From positions 1 to 34,346 of the forward strand of contig JAEDLR010000013.1 in NCBI GenBank assembly GCA_016295145.1: 34,346 nt of DNA. Reading direction: 5' to 3'. Every line of letters begins with the position of its first letter. Position 1 is the stretch's first letter. Of the stretch, positions 8,026 through 16,282 are shown in pieces. Below the pieces are notes generated by a model, which saw only the letters and a list, made by a program, of their open reading frames with translations, was not told the origin of the DNA and ran no database searches. A program made the translations under genes and the position numbers. The DNA is from Oscillospiraceae bacterium. GTDB taxonomy: Bacteria > Bacillota > Clostridia > Oscillospirales > Ruminococcaceae.

Positions 8026-8517
8026 ATGAAGCGCAGAGATAAGACCAACTACTATCTGGATATTGCCGAAATGGTGTTGGAGCGCAGCACCTGCCTGCGC
8101 CGTAAATTCGGTGCGATTATTGTAAAAAACGATGAGATTATCTCTACGGGCTATGTGGGTGCGCCCCGTGGCAGAAAGAACTGCTGTGATATTGAGTATT
8201 GCCGCCGTGAAAAGCTGGGTGTGCCCAAGGGTGAGCGTTACGAACTTTGCCGCAGTGTACACGCCGAAGCCAATGCCATTATCAGCGCAAGCCGCGCCGA
8301 TCTGATCGGTGCAACGCTGTACCTTGCCTGCCACAATGCCAAAACCAATCAACTGGATGGCGATGTAGAGCCTTGCGCAATGTGCAAGCGTCTCATCATT
8401 AATGCGGGCATTGAGATGGTTGTCATTCGCCAGACAAAGGATACCTACCGTCACATCTGCGTTGCCGATTGGATCGACTGCGATGATTCTCTGACGGAAG
8501 CCATCGGCGGCTATTGA
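8026..8517 (+). CDS. Deoxycytidylate deaminase (ComEB-like)
   Basis: A 163-residue zinc-dependent deaminase that converts dCMP to dUMP, feeding thymidylate synthesis. Zinc and catalytic residues are visible as His79-Ala-Glu81 (HAE) and PCAMC with Cys117 and Cys120. The extra segment with Cys53, Cys54, Cys59 and His-free NCCDIEYCRR (52-61) fits the structural insertion seen in dCMP deaminases of the ComEB type. ATG 8026 was chosen because AAGGAGG sits 7 bases upstream; a GTG three bases earlier is possible. The gene is solitary, between its own promoter and a terminator. Despite the ComEB name, this family is not needed for DNA uptake in Bacillus, and here it is simply a pyrimidine enzyme. Confidence 0.93.
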   Translation: MKRRDKTNYYLDIAEMVLERSTCLRRKFGAIIVKNDEIISTGYVGAPRGRKNCCDIEYCRREKLGVPKGERYELCRSVHAEANAIISASRADLIGATLYLACHNAKTNQLDGDVEPCAMCKRLIINAGIEMVVIRQTKDTYRHICVADWIDCDDSLTEAIGGY

Positions 8518-8536
8518 TTTGCTGCAATACAACGCA

Positions 8537-8570
8537 GGCACAGGATATCACATCCTGTGCCTTTTGCTTT
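8537..8570 (+). terminator. Intrinsic terminator after the dCMP deaminase
   Basis: A perfect 10-base-pair stem, GGCACAGGAT (8537-8546) with ATCCTGTGCC (8552-8561), a 5-base loop, then CTTTTGCTTT. The T-tract is on the plus side. The same hairpin lies just past the minus-strand coiled-coil gene and may serve it too, though without a T-run on that side. Confidence 0.85.
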
Positions 8571-8578
8571 GTGAAGGA

Positions 8579-9028
8579 TCACTTTTTGGTATCCCAGTTT
8601 TTGCGCTCCTGTTGGATCTGCGTCAGCATAGAAGCGATCTGTGCCTCGGTATTGGAAAGCGATTGCAGCACATAGGCAGCGGTCGCCTCTTTGGTTTCAT
8701 CGCACTTGGTCTTGGTTTTTGCCAGTAGTTCATGGGCCTTGCGCTTGGCTTCCTCCAGAATTGCGCTTTCAGCCACCATGCTCTTTGCACGGGCTTCCGC
8801 AGCACGCACGATCTCCTCAGCCTCCTGACGTGCCTCATTGAGATAGCGGTCACGGTCATACACCACCAACTTGGCGTGCTTGATCTCCTCCGGCAGCTTC
8901 AGGCGGATATCGCTGACCAGTTCACGAAGACGGTCGCCGTCAATTACGACCTTATGGGCAGCCAGGGGAAATGCTCTGGAGTTTTCAAGCATTTCGTCAA
9001 TTTCTTCTAAGATTTCATCTACATTCAT
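8579..9028 (-). CDS. Small coiled-coil protein of unknown function, downstream of coaD
   Basis: A 149-residue soluble protein, rich in Glu, Lys, Ala and Arg, almost entirely helical by composition. A long continuous coiled coil is likely from about residue 45 to 140 (for example LNEARQEAEEIVRAAEARAK). Such proteins are often auto-annotated as V-type ATPase subunit H or ATPase subunit b-like because of this composition. No membrane segment or other ATPase gene is here, so I do not accept that function. A DivIVA-like or SMC-like scaffolding role is equally possible. It starts 18 bases after coaD behind GAAAGGAAG and is the last gene of the minus-strand train. The neighbourhood (rsmD-coaD-coiled coil) is, from memory, recurrent in clostridia. 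Confidence 0.82.
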   Translation of the reverse strand: MNVDEILEEIDEMLENSRAFPLAAHKVVIDGDRLRELVSDIRLKLPEEIKHAKLVVYDRDRYLNEARQEAEEIVRAAEARAKSMVAESAILEEAKRKAHELLAKTKTKCDETKEATAAYVLQSLSNTEAQIASMLTQIQQERKNWDTKK

Positions 9029-9046
9029 GGGAATACTTCCTTTCTG

Positions 9047-9565
9047 TTAATTGTGAGTGGCGGGGTACTTTCCGCTGAGTCGCTCTGCGATCAACGGAAG
9101 GATCTCAAGTGGTACGAAGCTAGAAATATCGCCCCCAAGGGATGCGATCTGCTTGACCACGCTGGAACTGAGGTACATATTCTCAGCAGCGGTAGTCAAA
9201 AAGACCGTTTCTGCCACGGGGTACAATTTTTTATTCGCCAGTGCCATCTGGAACTCATATTCAAAGTCACTGACAGCACGCAAGCCCTTTACAATGGCAA
9301 TCGCGCCTACTCTGCACACATAATCTGCAAGCAGCTCATGGTCCAGGATATCAATGATGACATTATCGTATGCCTTGGTTACGGATTCGATCATCAGCAG
9401 GCGCTCGGTGAGGGTAAAAGAAGGGCTTTTTTCCAGATTGGTAGAAACCAGAACGATGACGCGGTCAAAGAGCTTGCTTGCTCTTCCGATAATATCCAGA
9501 TGCCCGAGTGTAATCGGATCAAAGCTGCCGGGACAAACAGCGATTCGCCTTTTGATGTCGTGCAT
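9047..9565 (-). CDS. coaD: Pantetheine-phosphate adenylyltransferase (PPAT)
   Basis: Catalyses the fourth step of coenzyme A synthesis, 4'-phosphopantetheine plus ATP to dephospho-CoA. The 172-residue length is close to the usual 160. The nucleotidyltransferase signature is complete: CPGSFDPITLGHLDII (11-26) holds the T/H-x-x-H-type ATP site, and VKGLRAVSDFEYEFQMA holds the substrate contacts. ENMYLSSSVVKQI corresponds to the second ATP-binding signature (family form S-S-S-x-V-R/K-E/Q). It begins 49 bases after rsmD with a GGAGAG ribosome site 7 bases upstream. The rsmD-coaD pair is widespread in bacteria. Confidence 0.97.
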   Translation of the reverse strand: MHDIKRRIAVCPGSFDPITLGHLDIIGRASKLFDRVIVLVSTNLEKSPSFTLTERLLMIESVTKAYDNVIIDILDHELLADYVCRVGAIAIVKGLRAVSDFEYEFQMALANKKLYPVAETVFLTTAAENMYLSSSVVKQIASLGGDISSFVPLEILPLIAERLSGKYPATHN

Positions 9566-9614
9566 GAACGTCTCTCCTTACATAGAGCGCAGAGATGTAT
9601 GATCTCTGCTGGAT

Positions 9615-10172
9615 TCACTCCGCAGAATCGGCTTCTTCCTCACCGCGATAGATAGACACAGTTATTTTACCATACTTTTTGCGCTTTTTCAAGAGGTATT
9701 CGCCGATTTTTTCAGGCAATTGCAATTCCGGCTCATGTTCGCATACAATCACACCGTTTTTCTGCATATGAGGCAGCAGCAACGGCAGAATTTCAGGCAG
9801 AATCCCATGATGATAGGGCGGATCCAGAAATGCAATATCAAAGGTTTCGCGGCATCGCAACAGATAACTTACGGCATCGGTACACAATCGCTGCGTCTGT
9901 GCCTGGAATCCGCAGGCGGCGATGTTCTGTTCAATAACCTTGAAGGATTTGCGGTTGGATTCGATCAAGGTAGCCCCTGCTGCGCCTCTGCTGAGCGCTT
10001 CAATGGCGATTTGTCCGCTGCCTGCGAACAGATCCAGCACATGGGCACAGGGAATATCAAACTGCACCGCCGAAAAGATCGCCTCTTTGACAAGGTCGGT
10101 GGTGGGACGGGTATCAAAGCCCTCGGGAGCAAGCAGCTTTCTGCCGCGTGCCGAACCGGTAATGACGCGCAT
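9615..10172 (-). CDS. rsmD: 16S rRNA (guanine966-N2)-methyltransferase
   Basis: SAM-dependent RsmD, which methylates G966 of 16S rRNA on the assembled 30S particle. It has 185 residues. The N-terminus MRVITGSARGRKL is the family hallmark, followed by TRPTTDLVKEAIF, the SAM motif LDLFAGSGQIAIEALSRGA (46-64) and the catalytic DPPY (117-120). Start ATG 10172 has AAGGAG 9 bases upstream. The longer frame to 10271 was rejected because its first 33 residues run back into the GH25 gene and are not conserved-looking. The gap from the GH25 stop is 43 bases with no terminator, so it probably shares that transcript. Confidence 0.96.
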   Translation of the reverse strand: MRVITGSARGRKLLAPEGFDTRPTTDLVKEAIFSAVQFDIPCAHVLDLFAGSGQIAIEALSRGAAGATLIESNRKSFKVIEQNIAACGFQAQTQRLCTDAVSYLLRCRETFDIAFLDPPYHHGILPEILPLLLPHMQKNGVIVCEHEPELQLPEKIGEYLLKKRKKYGKITVSIYRGEEEADSAE

Positions 10173-10215
10173 GGGGTCACGCTCCTTATGATTGATGTCT
10201 TGATAAGCAATTTCG

Positions 10216-10965
10216 TTATTCTGCGGTATTAAACTGTGCGATAAATTCCTCCATGGTGCCGCAATAGGCATTCAGGTCAATAAACTGTTCATCGCCCTCG
10301 TAGCCATCCAGCAGACCTCGTGGGTTATATTGCCAGAACGACCATTCCGGCTCCAGTTTGGAGGAAGGCGGCGTAAATACGCTGCGGATCCACAGAATAT
10401 ATTCCATATCGGTGCCCTTCAGGTATTCCTCATAGCACTGATTGGTGGTGTAAATAATGGGTGTTTTGCCGTAATGCCTGGTCAGGGCATCCAGCATGAT
10501 CTGTAGATTCTCCCGAACGGTCTCGGTGGTTGGCAGATTCTCCGAACGGTAGTATTCCAGATCAATGACAGGTGGCAGCGCATCCGTCTGAACCGGGACG
10601 GTCTGTATGAAGTTTTCCGCCTGGGTATCGCCGCCGCTGTCAAAGCTGAAGAAATGGTACGCACCGGTGTATAATCCTGCATTATGCGAAGCTTCCCAGT
10701 TATCGGCAAAGCATTCATCCACGGTGCCGGAACCTTCGGTTGCCTTGATAAACGCAAAGGTGATATCCTGCTGCGCAATCACTTCCCAGTCGATTTTTCC
10801 CTGATAGTGCGATACATCCACACCGCGTACAGGATAGCGGGTTTTGGAGGGCATATTAAACCATAACCTGCCGGAGAGAATCAGCATTACCAGTATGGCG
10901 CATACCAGCAGCAGACAGCACCATGCCAGTATGGTGCGTTGCATTTTGCGTGAGGCCTGCGTCAT
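10216..10965 (-). CDS. GH25 family lysozyme with N-terminal membrane anchor
   Basis: A 249-residue N-acetylmuramidase-type glycoside hydrolase family 25 protein, expected to cut the beta-1,4 bond between MurNAc and GlcNAc in peptidoglycan outside the cell. One hydrophobic segment (about 12-31) after a short basic stretch serves as signal anchor; no cleavage site is obvious. The GH25 core has RGVDVSHYQG (48-57, Asp50), FIKATEGSG and the catalytic VIDLEYY (133-139, Asp135 and Glu137), then SFWQYNPRG near the end. It carries no wall-binding repeats. Its ATG overlaps the GH74 stop by 4 bases (ATGA), so the two are translationally linked. A role in wall turnover or export of surface proteins is inferred, not shown. 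Confidence 0.93.
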   Translation of the reverse strand: MTQASRKMQRTILAWCCLLLVCAILVMLILSGRLWFNMPSKTRYPVRGVDVSHYQGKIDWEVIAQQDITFAFIKATEGSGTVDECFADNWEASHNAGLYTGAYHFFSFDSGGDTQAENFIQTVPVQTDALPPVIDLEYYRSENLPTTETVRENLQIMLDALTRHYGKTPIIYTTNQCYEEYLKGTDMEYILWIRSVFTPPSSKLEPEWSFWQYNPRGLLDGYEGDEQFIDLNAYCGTMEEFIAQFNTAE

Positions 10966-13154
10966 TGAGTGATATCCCCCATAATGATACCTCTGCCGTT
11001 GGTTGCAAAGTATACTCTGCCGTAAACGGACGCATCGCCTGTAATAGAGGGTGTCAGATTGCCGAATGCCTCATCCTCGGCAGTGAGCTTCATCCAGTTT
11101 TTGCCATGGTCAGCGGTCGCATAGATGCCGCCGCCGTTTTCCTGAATATCGCCCATGACATACAGCATCATGGGGTTGCCCTCTTTCGCGGCAGCACCTA
11201 CGCCGATGGCATTCACAGAGACATCTTTCAGATAGGTGGCTGTTGCGCCGTAGTCCTCGGAATACCCCAGCAGTGTGCCGGAACGGATCCATAAGAAGCC
11301 TGCTTTTTCCGCAGAGGGTACAATTTCGCAGTTCTCGGAAATTGTCAGACCGGTTTCCACAAAGTTGCCGCAGCCGTCTTTGGAGATATACACCTTGCCG
11401 CCGCAAACGCCGTAGAAAATATTCGGATCCAGCTTATCGGCATATATGGTCGCACCCATGCCCATGCCCTGACTGATATACCATGTTGCACCGAAATCCT
11501 TGGTAAAGTACACCGAGGATTTGATATTGCCTGCGATCCAACTCATGGTCGTACCATCGCAGGAGATGGCAACCTTGCCCCCGGTGGTGGCTTCGGGCAT
11601 ACCGAGGCAAGCATTCCATGTTGTGCCGCCATCGGTGGTATAGCGCAGCGGTTCCTTGCGGTCATCATTGGTATATGCTGCAATATTGCCGTTATTCCAT
11701 GCAACAGCAAGATCCTCCGCTTTGCCCACTTTCATAAAGTGATTGTCATCGGGGCGCACATTCACATCCATATGAGAGAAGCCCGTCAGGTCGCCCATAA
11801 TGGAATATAACTGTGGTGAACTGTTCTGCACGGGTGTGGAGACCACCTTGAAAATAGCGGTTTCTTCCAGACCGTGTGCATCAAACTTGACAGTAACGGG
11901 CGTGCCGCTGCCCAGCTCTGTGAGATTGGTGGTGGAGTACAGGGTAGCACCCGTGCCCCAACTTACCACATCGCTGTGAAAGGGGTCGATCTCCACATCA
12001 GCCATCCACCAGCCGGTCTGTGCCTGTTCTCTGCCCCAGTTGAGCCACTGTGCCTCACTGACATCCATCACATAGTTGTCAGTGGTATTGTCAAAGAAGG
12101 GTGTCCATGAAGCGCCGCCATCGGTGGAACGATAGAGGTTCTCGCCCTTTTTCGACCAGAAGCCCAGCGTGCCGCATACAATGGTGTTCGGGTCGGAGCC
12201 ATCCACCGAGATGCCTGAAAACCCGCCGTATCTGCCGTCATTACACTGAGGTGTGATATCCTCAAACTTGTTGTCGTTGATGCTGTAGCGGCAGACCATG
12301 CCGTTTTTCGTGGCTGCATTGGGACCGCAGCTATCGCCATAGCAGAGATAGAGATAGCCGTTTTCGGCAAATTCAGCCTGCATGGGGTACATACCCGCAG
12401 TATTGGCAGGCAATGCCTCCCAGCTTGCACCGCCATCCTTGGAGCGATAAATGCAATCGCCCTCTGTGCGCGCAATGCCCACATAGACATCGCCGCTGGT
12501 TGGCTCAAACTCCACCCACATAATGCCGATCTGGTTCTTCTCTTGGTAGTAGTTGCTCTCCACGGGGAACGATGTCACTTTCTCCCATGTTTTGCCGTAA
12601 TCGTTGCTGACATACAGACCGTCATTGCGGCTGCCGTAGTAGATCTGCTTGTTGTTCTTCGGGTTGACCATCATGCGCTCGCCTGTGCCTCTGCCCGACA
12701 TATTGCCGCCCATAAAGAACGGCATATCCACTTGCGTCCATGTTTCGCCGTAGTCTTCGGATGCGATAATCGCACCGTTGCTGGAAGAATATGTACCGCA
12801 GGCAGCATATACACGATTTGGCTCTACCGGGTCAGTGGCGATGCTTTCAATGCCAATGAGATTCCAGTCGTCACCGTTGACACCGCCAAAATGATCGGTA
12901 ATGGGCACCCACTGGGTATCGCGGCTGCTCCACCGGTATGCCCCGCCGATATCGGTTCTGGCATAGCGCAGCCCTTCTTCGGTATCGCTGTAAACGATAC
13001 CTGTAATGTATCCGCCTCCGCCGATGGCAACGTTGCCCCAGTTGCAGGCGGTTTCTTCCACGCCGCCGCCCATACAGGCGGTCAGGCTGCTGAGCATCGT
13101 TGCGCCAAGCAGCAATGCACCCAGATGCTTATATTTATGATTGATCTTCCTCAT
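10962..13154 (-). CDS. GH74-like beta-propeller glycoside hydrolase (xyloglucanase family), lipoprotein
   Basis: A 730-residue protein with a lipoprotein signal (basic start, hydrophobic core, LTAC lipobox with Cys27), so it is probably tethered to the outer face of the membrane. The rest resembles the two seven-bladed propellers of GH74, a family of endo-xyloglucanases and related beta-glucanases. It has many BNR-type S/T-x-D-x-G-x-T-W repeats (SEDYGETWTQ, SNDYGKTWEK, SKDGGASWEA, STDGGASWTP, TTDGGTTWNA). The N-terminal catalytic Asp fits ARTDIGGAYRW (Asp68), and GDLTGFSHMD near residue 460 fits the second. DVEIDPFHSDVVSWGTGAT is also family-like. Unlike many cellulosomal enzymes it has no dockerin or carbohydrate-binding module. 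Start ATG 13154 is my choice; ATG 13172, overlapping the upstream stop as ATGA, is nearly as good. Confidence 0.88.
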   Translation of the reverse strand: MRKINHKYKHLGALLLGATMLSSLTACMGGGVEETACNWGNVAIGGGGYITGIVYSDTEEGLRYARTDIGGAYRWSSRDTQWVPITDHFGGVNGDDWNLIGIESIATDPVEPNRVYAACGTYSSSNGAIIASEDYGETWTQVDMPFFMGGNMSGRGTGERMMVNPKNNKQIYYGSRNDGLYVSNDYGKTWEKVTSFPVESNYYQEKNQIGIMWVEFEPTSGDVYVGIARTEGDCIYRSKDGGASWEALPANTAGMYPMQAEFAENGYLYLCYGDSCGPNAATKNGMVCRYSINDNKFEDITPQCNDGRYGGFSGISVDGSDPNTIVCGTLGFWSKKGENLYRSTDGGASWTPFFDNTTDNYVMDVSEAQWLNWGREQAQTGWWMADVEIDPFHSDVVSWGTGATLYSTTNLTELGSGTPVTVKFDAHGLEETAIFKVVSTPVQNSSPQLYSIMGDLTGFSHMDVNVRPDDNHFMKVGKAEDLAVAWNNGNIAAYTNDDRKEPLRYTTDGGTTWNACLGMPEATTGGKVAISCDGTTMSWIAGNIKSSVYFTKDFGATWYISQGMGMGATIYADKLDPNIFYGVCGGKVYISKDGCGNFVETGLTISENCEIVPSAEKAGFLWIRSGTLLGYSEDYGATATYLKDVSVNAIGVGAAAKEGNPMMLYVMGDIQENGGGIYATADHGKNWMKLTAEDEAFGNLTPSITGDASVYGRVYFATNGRGIIMGDITQ

Positions 13155-13168
13155 ACAGTAACTCTCTT

Positions 13169-15394
13169 TCATTCGTTTACTCTTTGCAGATATATCTGTA
13201 CACTGCGCATATCGCCCCATAAATTGGGAATCAGCACACCGCATTCATTGAGTACAGCACCCAGCATGGTCTGCTGCTGTCCATTCCACTCAAACTGATA
13301 TTGTGCATCGGGCTGCAACCCCGCCAGTGCGATTTTTCTGGAGCGCAGATTTGCCTCGGCGGTGATCTGAACAAAGGTAAACAGCGCTTCGCTGCCGTCC
13401 TCTGCAACATAGATCCATGCATCCCAACCGTTATGCATCTGTGCGGCGCAGGCAGAGCCGCCAAAGGGGTCGCCCAGACGGTATTGCAGACCGTTGCGTA
13501 CCAGATGGCTGTAACGGTGGTAGCGGTGGATTTGCTCCGGAATCGCGGCTTTGTCCTCATCAGAGAGTTTTGTCACATCCAGTTCATAGCCGAACGTACC
13601 GTTCATGGCAACATTTGCGCGGGTATCAAAGGGTGTATTTCTGCCTGTGGCATGGTTGGGGCATACGCTGACATGGGCACCCATTGCCGAGGGCGGCATA
13701 AACAGCGATGCACCGTATTGAATGCGCAGGCGCTCCCTTGCGTCAGTATCATCAGAACTCCAGATCTGAGGGCTGTAATACAGCATACCCGGATCAAATC
13801 TTGCACCGCCGCCGCTGCAATTTTCAAGCAGCAGATCGGGGTACTCGGTTACAAGACGCTCCATCAGATCGTATACACCCAGTACATAGCGGTGCCAGAG
13901 TTCCTTTTGGCGTGTTGCAGGGAGTACCGCAGAGCCCAGTTCGGTGAGCTGTCGGTTCATATCCCACTTGACGTAGGAAATGGGGTGGTTGTCCAGAATC
14001 TGTTTCATCTGTGCCCAAATCGCGTCGCGCACTTCCTCGCGGCTCATATCCAGTACATATTGCGCACGGCAGAGTGTCATGGGTCTGTTGGGAATTTGAA
14101 TCGCCCAATCGGGGTGGGCGCGGTACAGGTCGCTGTCGGGGGAAACCATTTCGGGTTCAAACCACAAACCAAACCGCATACCCAGCTCTGTGACGGTATC
14201 CGTCAGCGGCTGCAAGCCGCCCGGCAGCTTGCGCTCATCGGGTTTCCAGTCGCCAAGACTGCAATTGTCGCTATCGCGGTGCCCGAACCAGCCATCATCG
14301 AGTACAAACAACTCAATGCCAAGGGCGGCTGCCTCTTTTGCGATATGTTGCAGCTTCTCAAGGTTGAAATCGAAATAAGTAGCTTCCCAGTTGTTGATGA
14401 GAACGGGACGGTTTTTGTCCTTCCACTGGCTGCGGATCAGGTGGCGGTGAAACAGCTTGTGGTAGCAACGGGACATTCCGCCAAGGCCCTCAGCACTGTA
14501 GACCATGACTGCCTCAGGTGCCTGGAATTCCTCGGTGGGATTCAGCTGCCATACAAAGTCATCGGGGTTGATGCCAATCTGCGCACGGGTCGTGCCGTGC
14601 TGTGTCAGCTCTGCCTGGGCAAAAAAGTTGCCCGAATAGATTATTGTGAAGCCGTATGCATCGCCCTGCTGCTCGGTAGTCTGCGGCGAAAGCAGCGCAA
14701 AGAACGGGCTGTACTGATGGGAAGATTCTCCGCGCAGGCTGTCGATTCTCTGTTTTCCGTGGCCAATGGGCACACGGCTTACCTGCCGTTCTCTTGCCCA
14801 TGAGCCGTACAGTGTGAGCATATCCAGTCGTTCATTGTCAATATCCACGGAGCAGGAAAGTACACGGGTCAGCTTACAGGATTCCGTTCCGTCGTTGCGC
14901 ACCTTTACGCTGCGGATGATGGCATCAGAATCGGCAAAAACGGTGTAGCTGAGCAATACCGTCAATCCAGTGGGCTTGTCCACCATGGTGATTTCCAGTG
15001 TTTCCATAGGGGTATGGATTTCAGAGAAGGTATGGGGCAAACCCTGCAAAACGGGCTTGCCGCAGTAAATACGGTGGCTGAGATAGGTCAGGTTGCAGGC
15101 ACGGAAGCCGCCCATATCCTCTATACCGAAAGCAGGCTCACGGTAATCGCCCGTGCCGCCGCAGGGATATTCAAAGGGCACCGTATCAAAGAAGCAGGCG
15201 CGGTCGCGCTCATTCTGGGTGGGCGTAAAGGGGTTCTCCTTGAGGCGCAGCAGATAGGTCAGATCGGTAAAGGGCAGCTTTTTGCCCCAGTAGATGTGCA
15301 GTAAATAAGCATCATCAGCAATGGCCAATGCGTAGGTCGTATTCTGCGTATTGAGCTGAAATTGCTTTGTGCTTTCCAGATATTGTATCATCAT
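13169..15394 (-). CDS. Alpha-galactosidase, GH36
   Basis: A 741-residue cytoplasmic alpha-galactosidase, removing alpha-1,6-galactose from raffinose-type oligosaccharides or galactomannan fragments. There is no signal peptide, so substrates must be imported. The product has an N-terminal beta-sandwich, then a TIM barrel with LFVLDDGWFG and SLGDWKPDERKLPGG. The nucleophile is in VKWDMNRQ (Asp near 476) and the acid/base in SSDDTDA (near 547). ENCSGGGARFDPG, a GH36 signature, lies between. Length is typical. Translation starts at ATG 15394 or the next ATG 15391; a longer frame to 15454 was rejected because it would start at or before the predicted transcription start. It is the first gene of a six-gene same-strand train. 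Confidence 0.95.
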   Translation of the reverse strand: MMIQYLESTKQFQLNTQNTTYALAIADDAYLLHIYWGKKLPFTDLTYLLRLKENPFTPTQNERDRACFFDTVPFEYPCGGTGDYREPAFGIEDMGGFRACNLTYLSHRIYCGKPVLQGLPHTFSEIHTPMETLEITMVDKPTGLTVLLSYTVFADSDAIIRSVKVRNDGTESCKLTRVLSCSVDIDNERLDMLTLYGSWARERQVSRVPIGHGKQRIDSLRGESSHQYSPFFALLSPQTTEQQGDAYGFTIIYSGNFFAQAELTQHGTTRAQIGINPDDFVWQLNPTEEFQAPEAVMVYSAEGLGGMSRCYHKLFHRHLIRSQWKDKNRPVLINNWEATYFDFNLEKLQHIAKEAAALGIELFVLDDGWFGHRDSDNCSLGDWKPDERKLPGGLQPLTDTVTELGMRFGLWFEPEMVSPDSDLYRAHPDWAIQIPNRPMTLCRAQYVLDMSREEVRDAIWAQMKQILDNHPISYVKWDMNRQLTELGSAVLPATRQKELWHRYVLGVYDLMERLVTEYPDLLLENCSGGGARFDPGMLYYSPQIWSSDDTDARERLRIQYGASLFMPPSAMGAHVSVCPNHATGRNTPFDTRANVAMNGTFGYELDVTKLSDEDKAAIPEQIHRYHRYSHLVRNGLQYRLGDPFGGSACAAQMHNGWDAWIYVAEDGSEALFTFVQITAEANLRSRKIALAGLQPDAQYQFEWNGQQQTMLGAVLNECGVLIPNLWGDMRSVQIYLQRVNE

Positions 15395-15456
15395 AATAGG
15401 ATGCCGTCCTTCTGTTTCTCGGTATTCGATTGCCTGTAGAGCATACAGACACAATA

Positions 15457-15485
15457 ATTATACCGTAAAACCCGCGAATCGTCAA
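15457..15485 (-). promoter_or_regulatory. Sigma-A promoter for the alpha-galactosidase train
   Basis: On the minus strand, TTGACG (15485-15480), a 17-base spacer and TATAAT (15462-15457). Predicted start near 15450. The leader then holds a small inverted repeat, CTGTA-TGCTC-TACAG read on the minus strand (15448-15434), which could be an operator or a weak hairpin. Confidence 0.82.
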
Positions 15486-15544
15486 GGGTTTTCGCTGACT
15501 TTTCACACGAATCGGATATTCTCGCACCGAAGTTTGCCGAATGC

Positions 15545-15573
15545 TTGCACTTTTGGTGAAAATGTAGTATAAT
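15545..15573 (+). promoter_or_regulatory. Sigma-A promoter for the HD-domain/GH13 pair
   Basis: TTGCAC (15545-15550), a 17-base spacer and perfect TATAAT (15568-15573), 41 bases upstream of the start codon. It is divergent from the alpha-galactosidase promoter. Confidence 0.82.
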
Positions 15574-15614
15574 ATAGTACAGAGTCATCTGTTTGTGAAA
15601 GGAGCTGTGATGAT

Positions 15615-16259
15615 ATGACCGAACAGGAACTGCTTGCCAAAAAAGAGGAATTCATCCGCATTTATCAGGCGAATATCTTCCGCAAGGGTGCCGATAAGCT
15701 GCTGGACTATCTTTGCTCGGAGGAGAGCGACTTTTTCACCGCGCCTGCCAGTACTCGTTATCACGGAGCATATGCAGGCGGACTGGTGGAGCATTCTTTG
15801 AATGTTTATGCCTGCTTAAAGGATTATCTTTCCCGTCCGCGGGTACAATCTGTATATGGAATGCAGTTTTCGGAGGAAAGCATTGCCATTGCTGCGCTGC
15901 TGCATGATATTTGCAAAATGAATTTTTACACCGTTGATTATCGTAATGCCAAAAATGCGGCAGGTCAGTGGGAGAAAGTCCCTTACTATAAAATTGATGA
16001 TCGTTTCCCCTACGGGCACGGTGAAAAATCAGTGTACATGATTCAGTTTTTCATGCACCTGCGTAAGGAAGAAGCCTTTGCCATCCGTTGGCATATGGGT
16101 TTTTCCGGCCCTGAGGATGCAAATACCGTTGGCAGAGCACTGGAGCAATTTCCCCTTGCCTTTGCCCTCTGCACCGCCGATATGGAAGCAAGCTATTTTC
16201 TGGAGGGCGAAGTTGCCATGGCAAAAAAGGCAACCGCCGATTCCGACAACAACAACTGA
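15615..16259 (+). CDS. HD-domain metal-dependent phosphohydrolase, function unknown
   Basis: A 214-residue protein of the HD superfamily. The metal-binding set is visible as His60 (GGLVEHS), His97-Asp98 (LLHDICKM), His135 (GHGEKS), His160 (IRWHMGF) and Asp189 (CTADMEAS). This spacing, with two extra histidines, resembles YhaM-like or dNTPase/nucleotidase-type HD proteins rather than HD-GYP cyclic-di-GMP enzymes. No nucleic-acid-binding OB domain is attached, unlike YhaM. The start is preceded by AAAGGAG 10 bases upstream. It is followed after 23 bases by the GH13 gene, so the two are cotranscribed, but I see no biochemical reason for the pairing. The substrate is unknown. Confidence 0.87.
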   Translation: MTEQELLAKKEEFIRIYQANIFRKGADKLLDYLCSEESDFFTAPASTRYHGAYAGGLVEHSLNVYACLKDYLSRPRVQSVYGMQFSEESIAIAALLHDICKMNFYTVDYRNAKNAAGQWEKVPYYKIDDRFPYGHGEKSVYMIQFFMHLRKEEAFAIRWHMGFSGPEDANTVGRALEQFPLAFALCTADMEASYFLEGEVAMAKKATADSDNNN

Positions 16260-16282
16260 CAGATTTAGGAGCGTTTTTTACT

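Noticed and set aside
4716..8517. A competence cluster, suggested by comF and a ComEB-like deaminase
   Set aside because: The two genes are in separate transcripts, no comE, comG or dprA genes are present, and both families have housekeeping members in non-competent bacteria.
10172..10271. Longer rsmD start
   Set aside because: The 33 added residues overlap the GH25 coding end and lack conservation features; MRVITGSARG is the normal RsmD beginning.
13301..14803. A 500-codon plus-strand open frame inside the alpha-galactosidase gene
   Set aside because: Antisense shadow of a gene with complete GH36 motifs; no family-like segments of its own.
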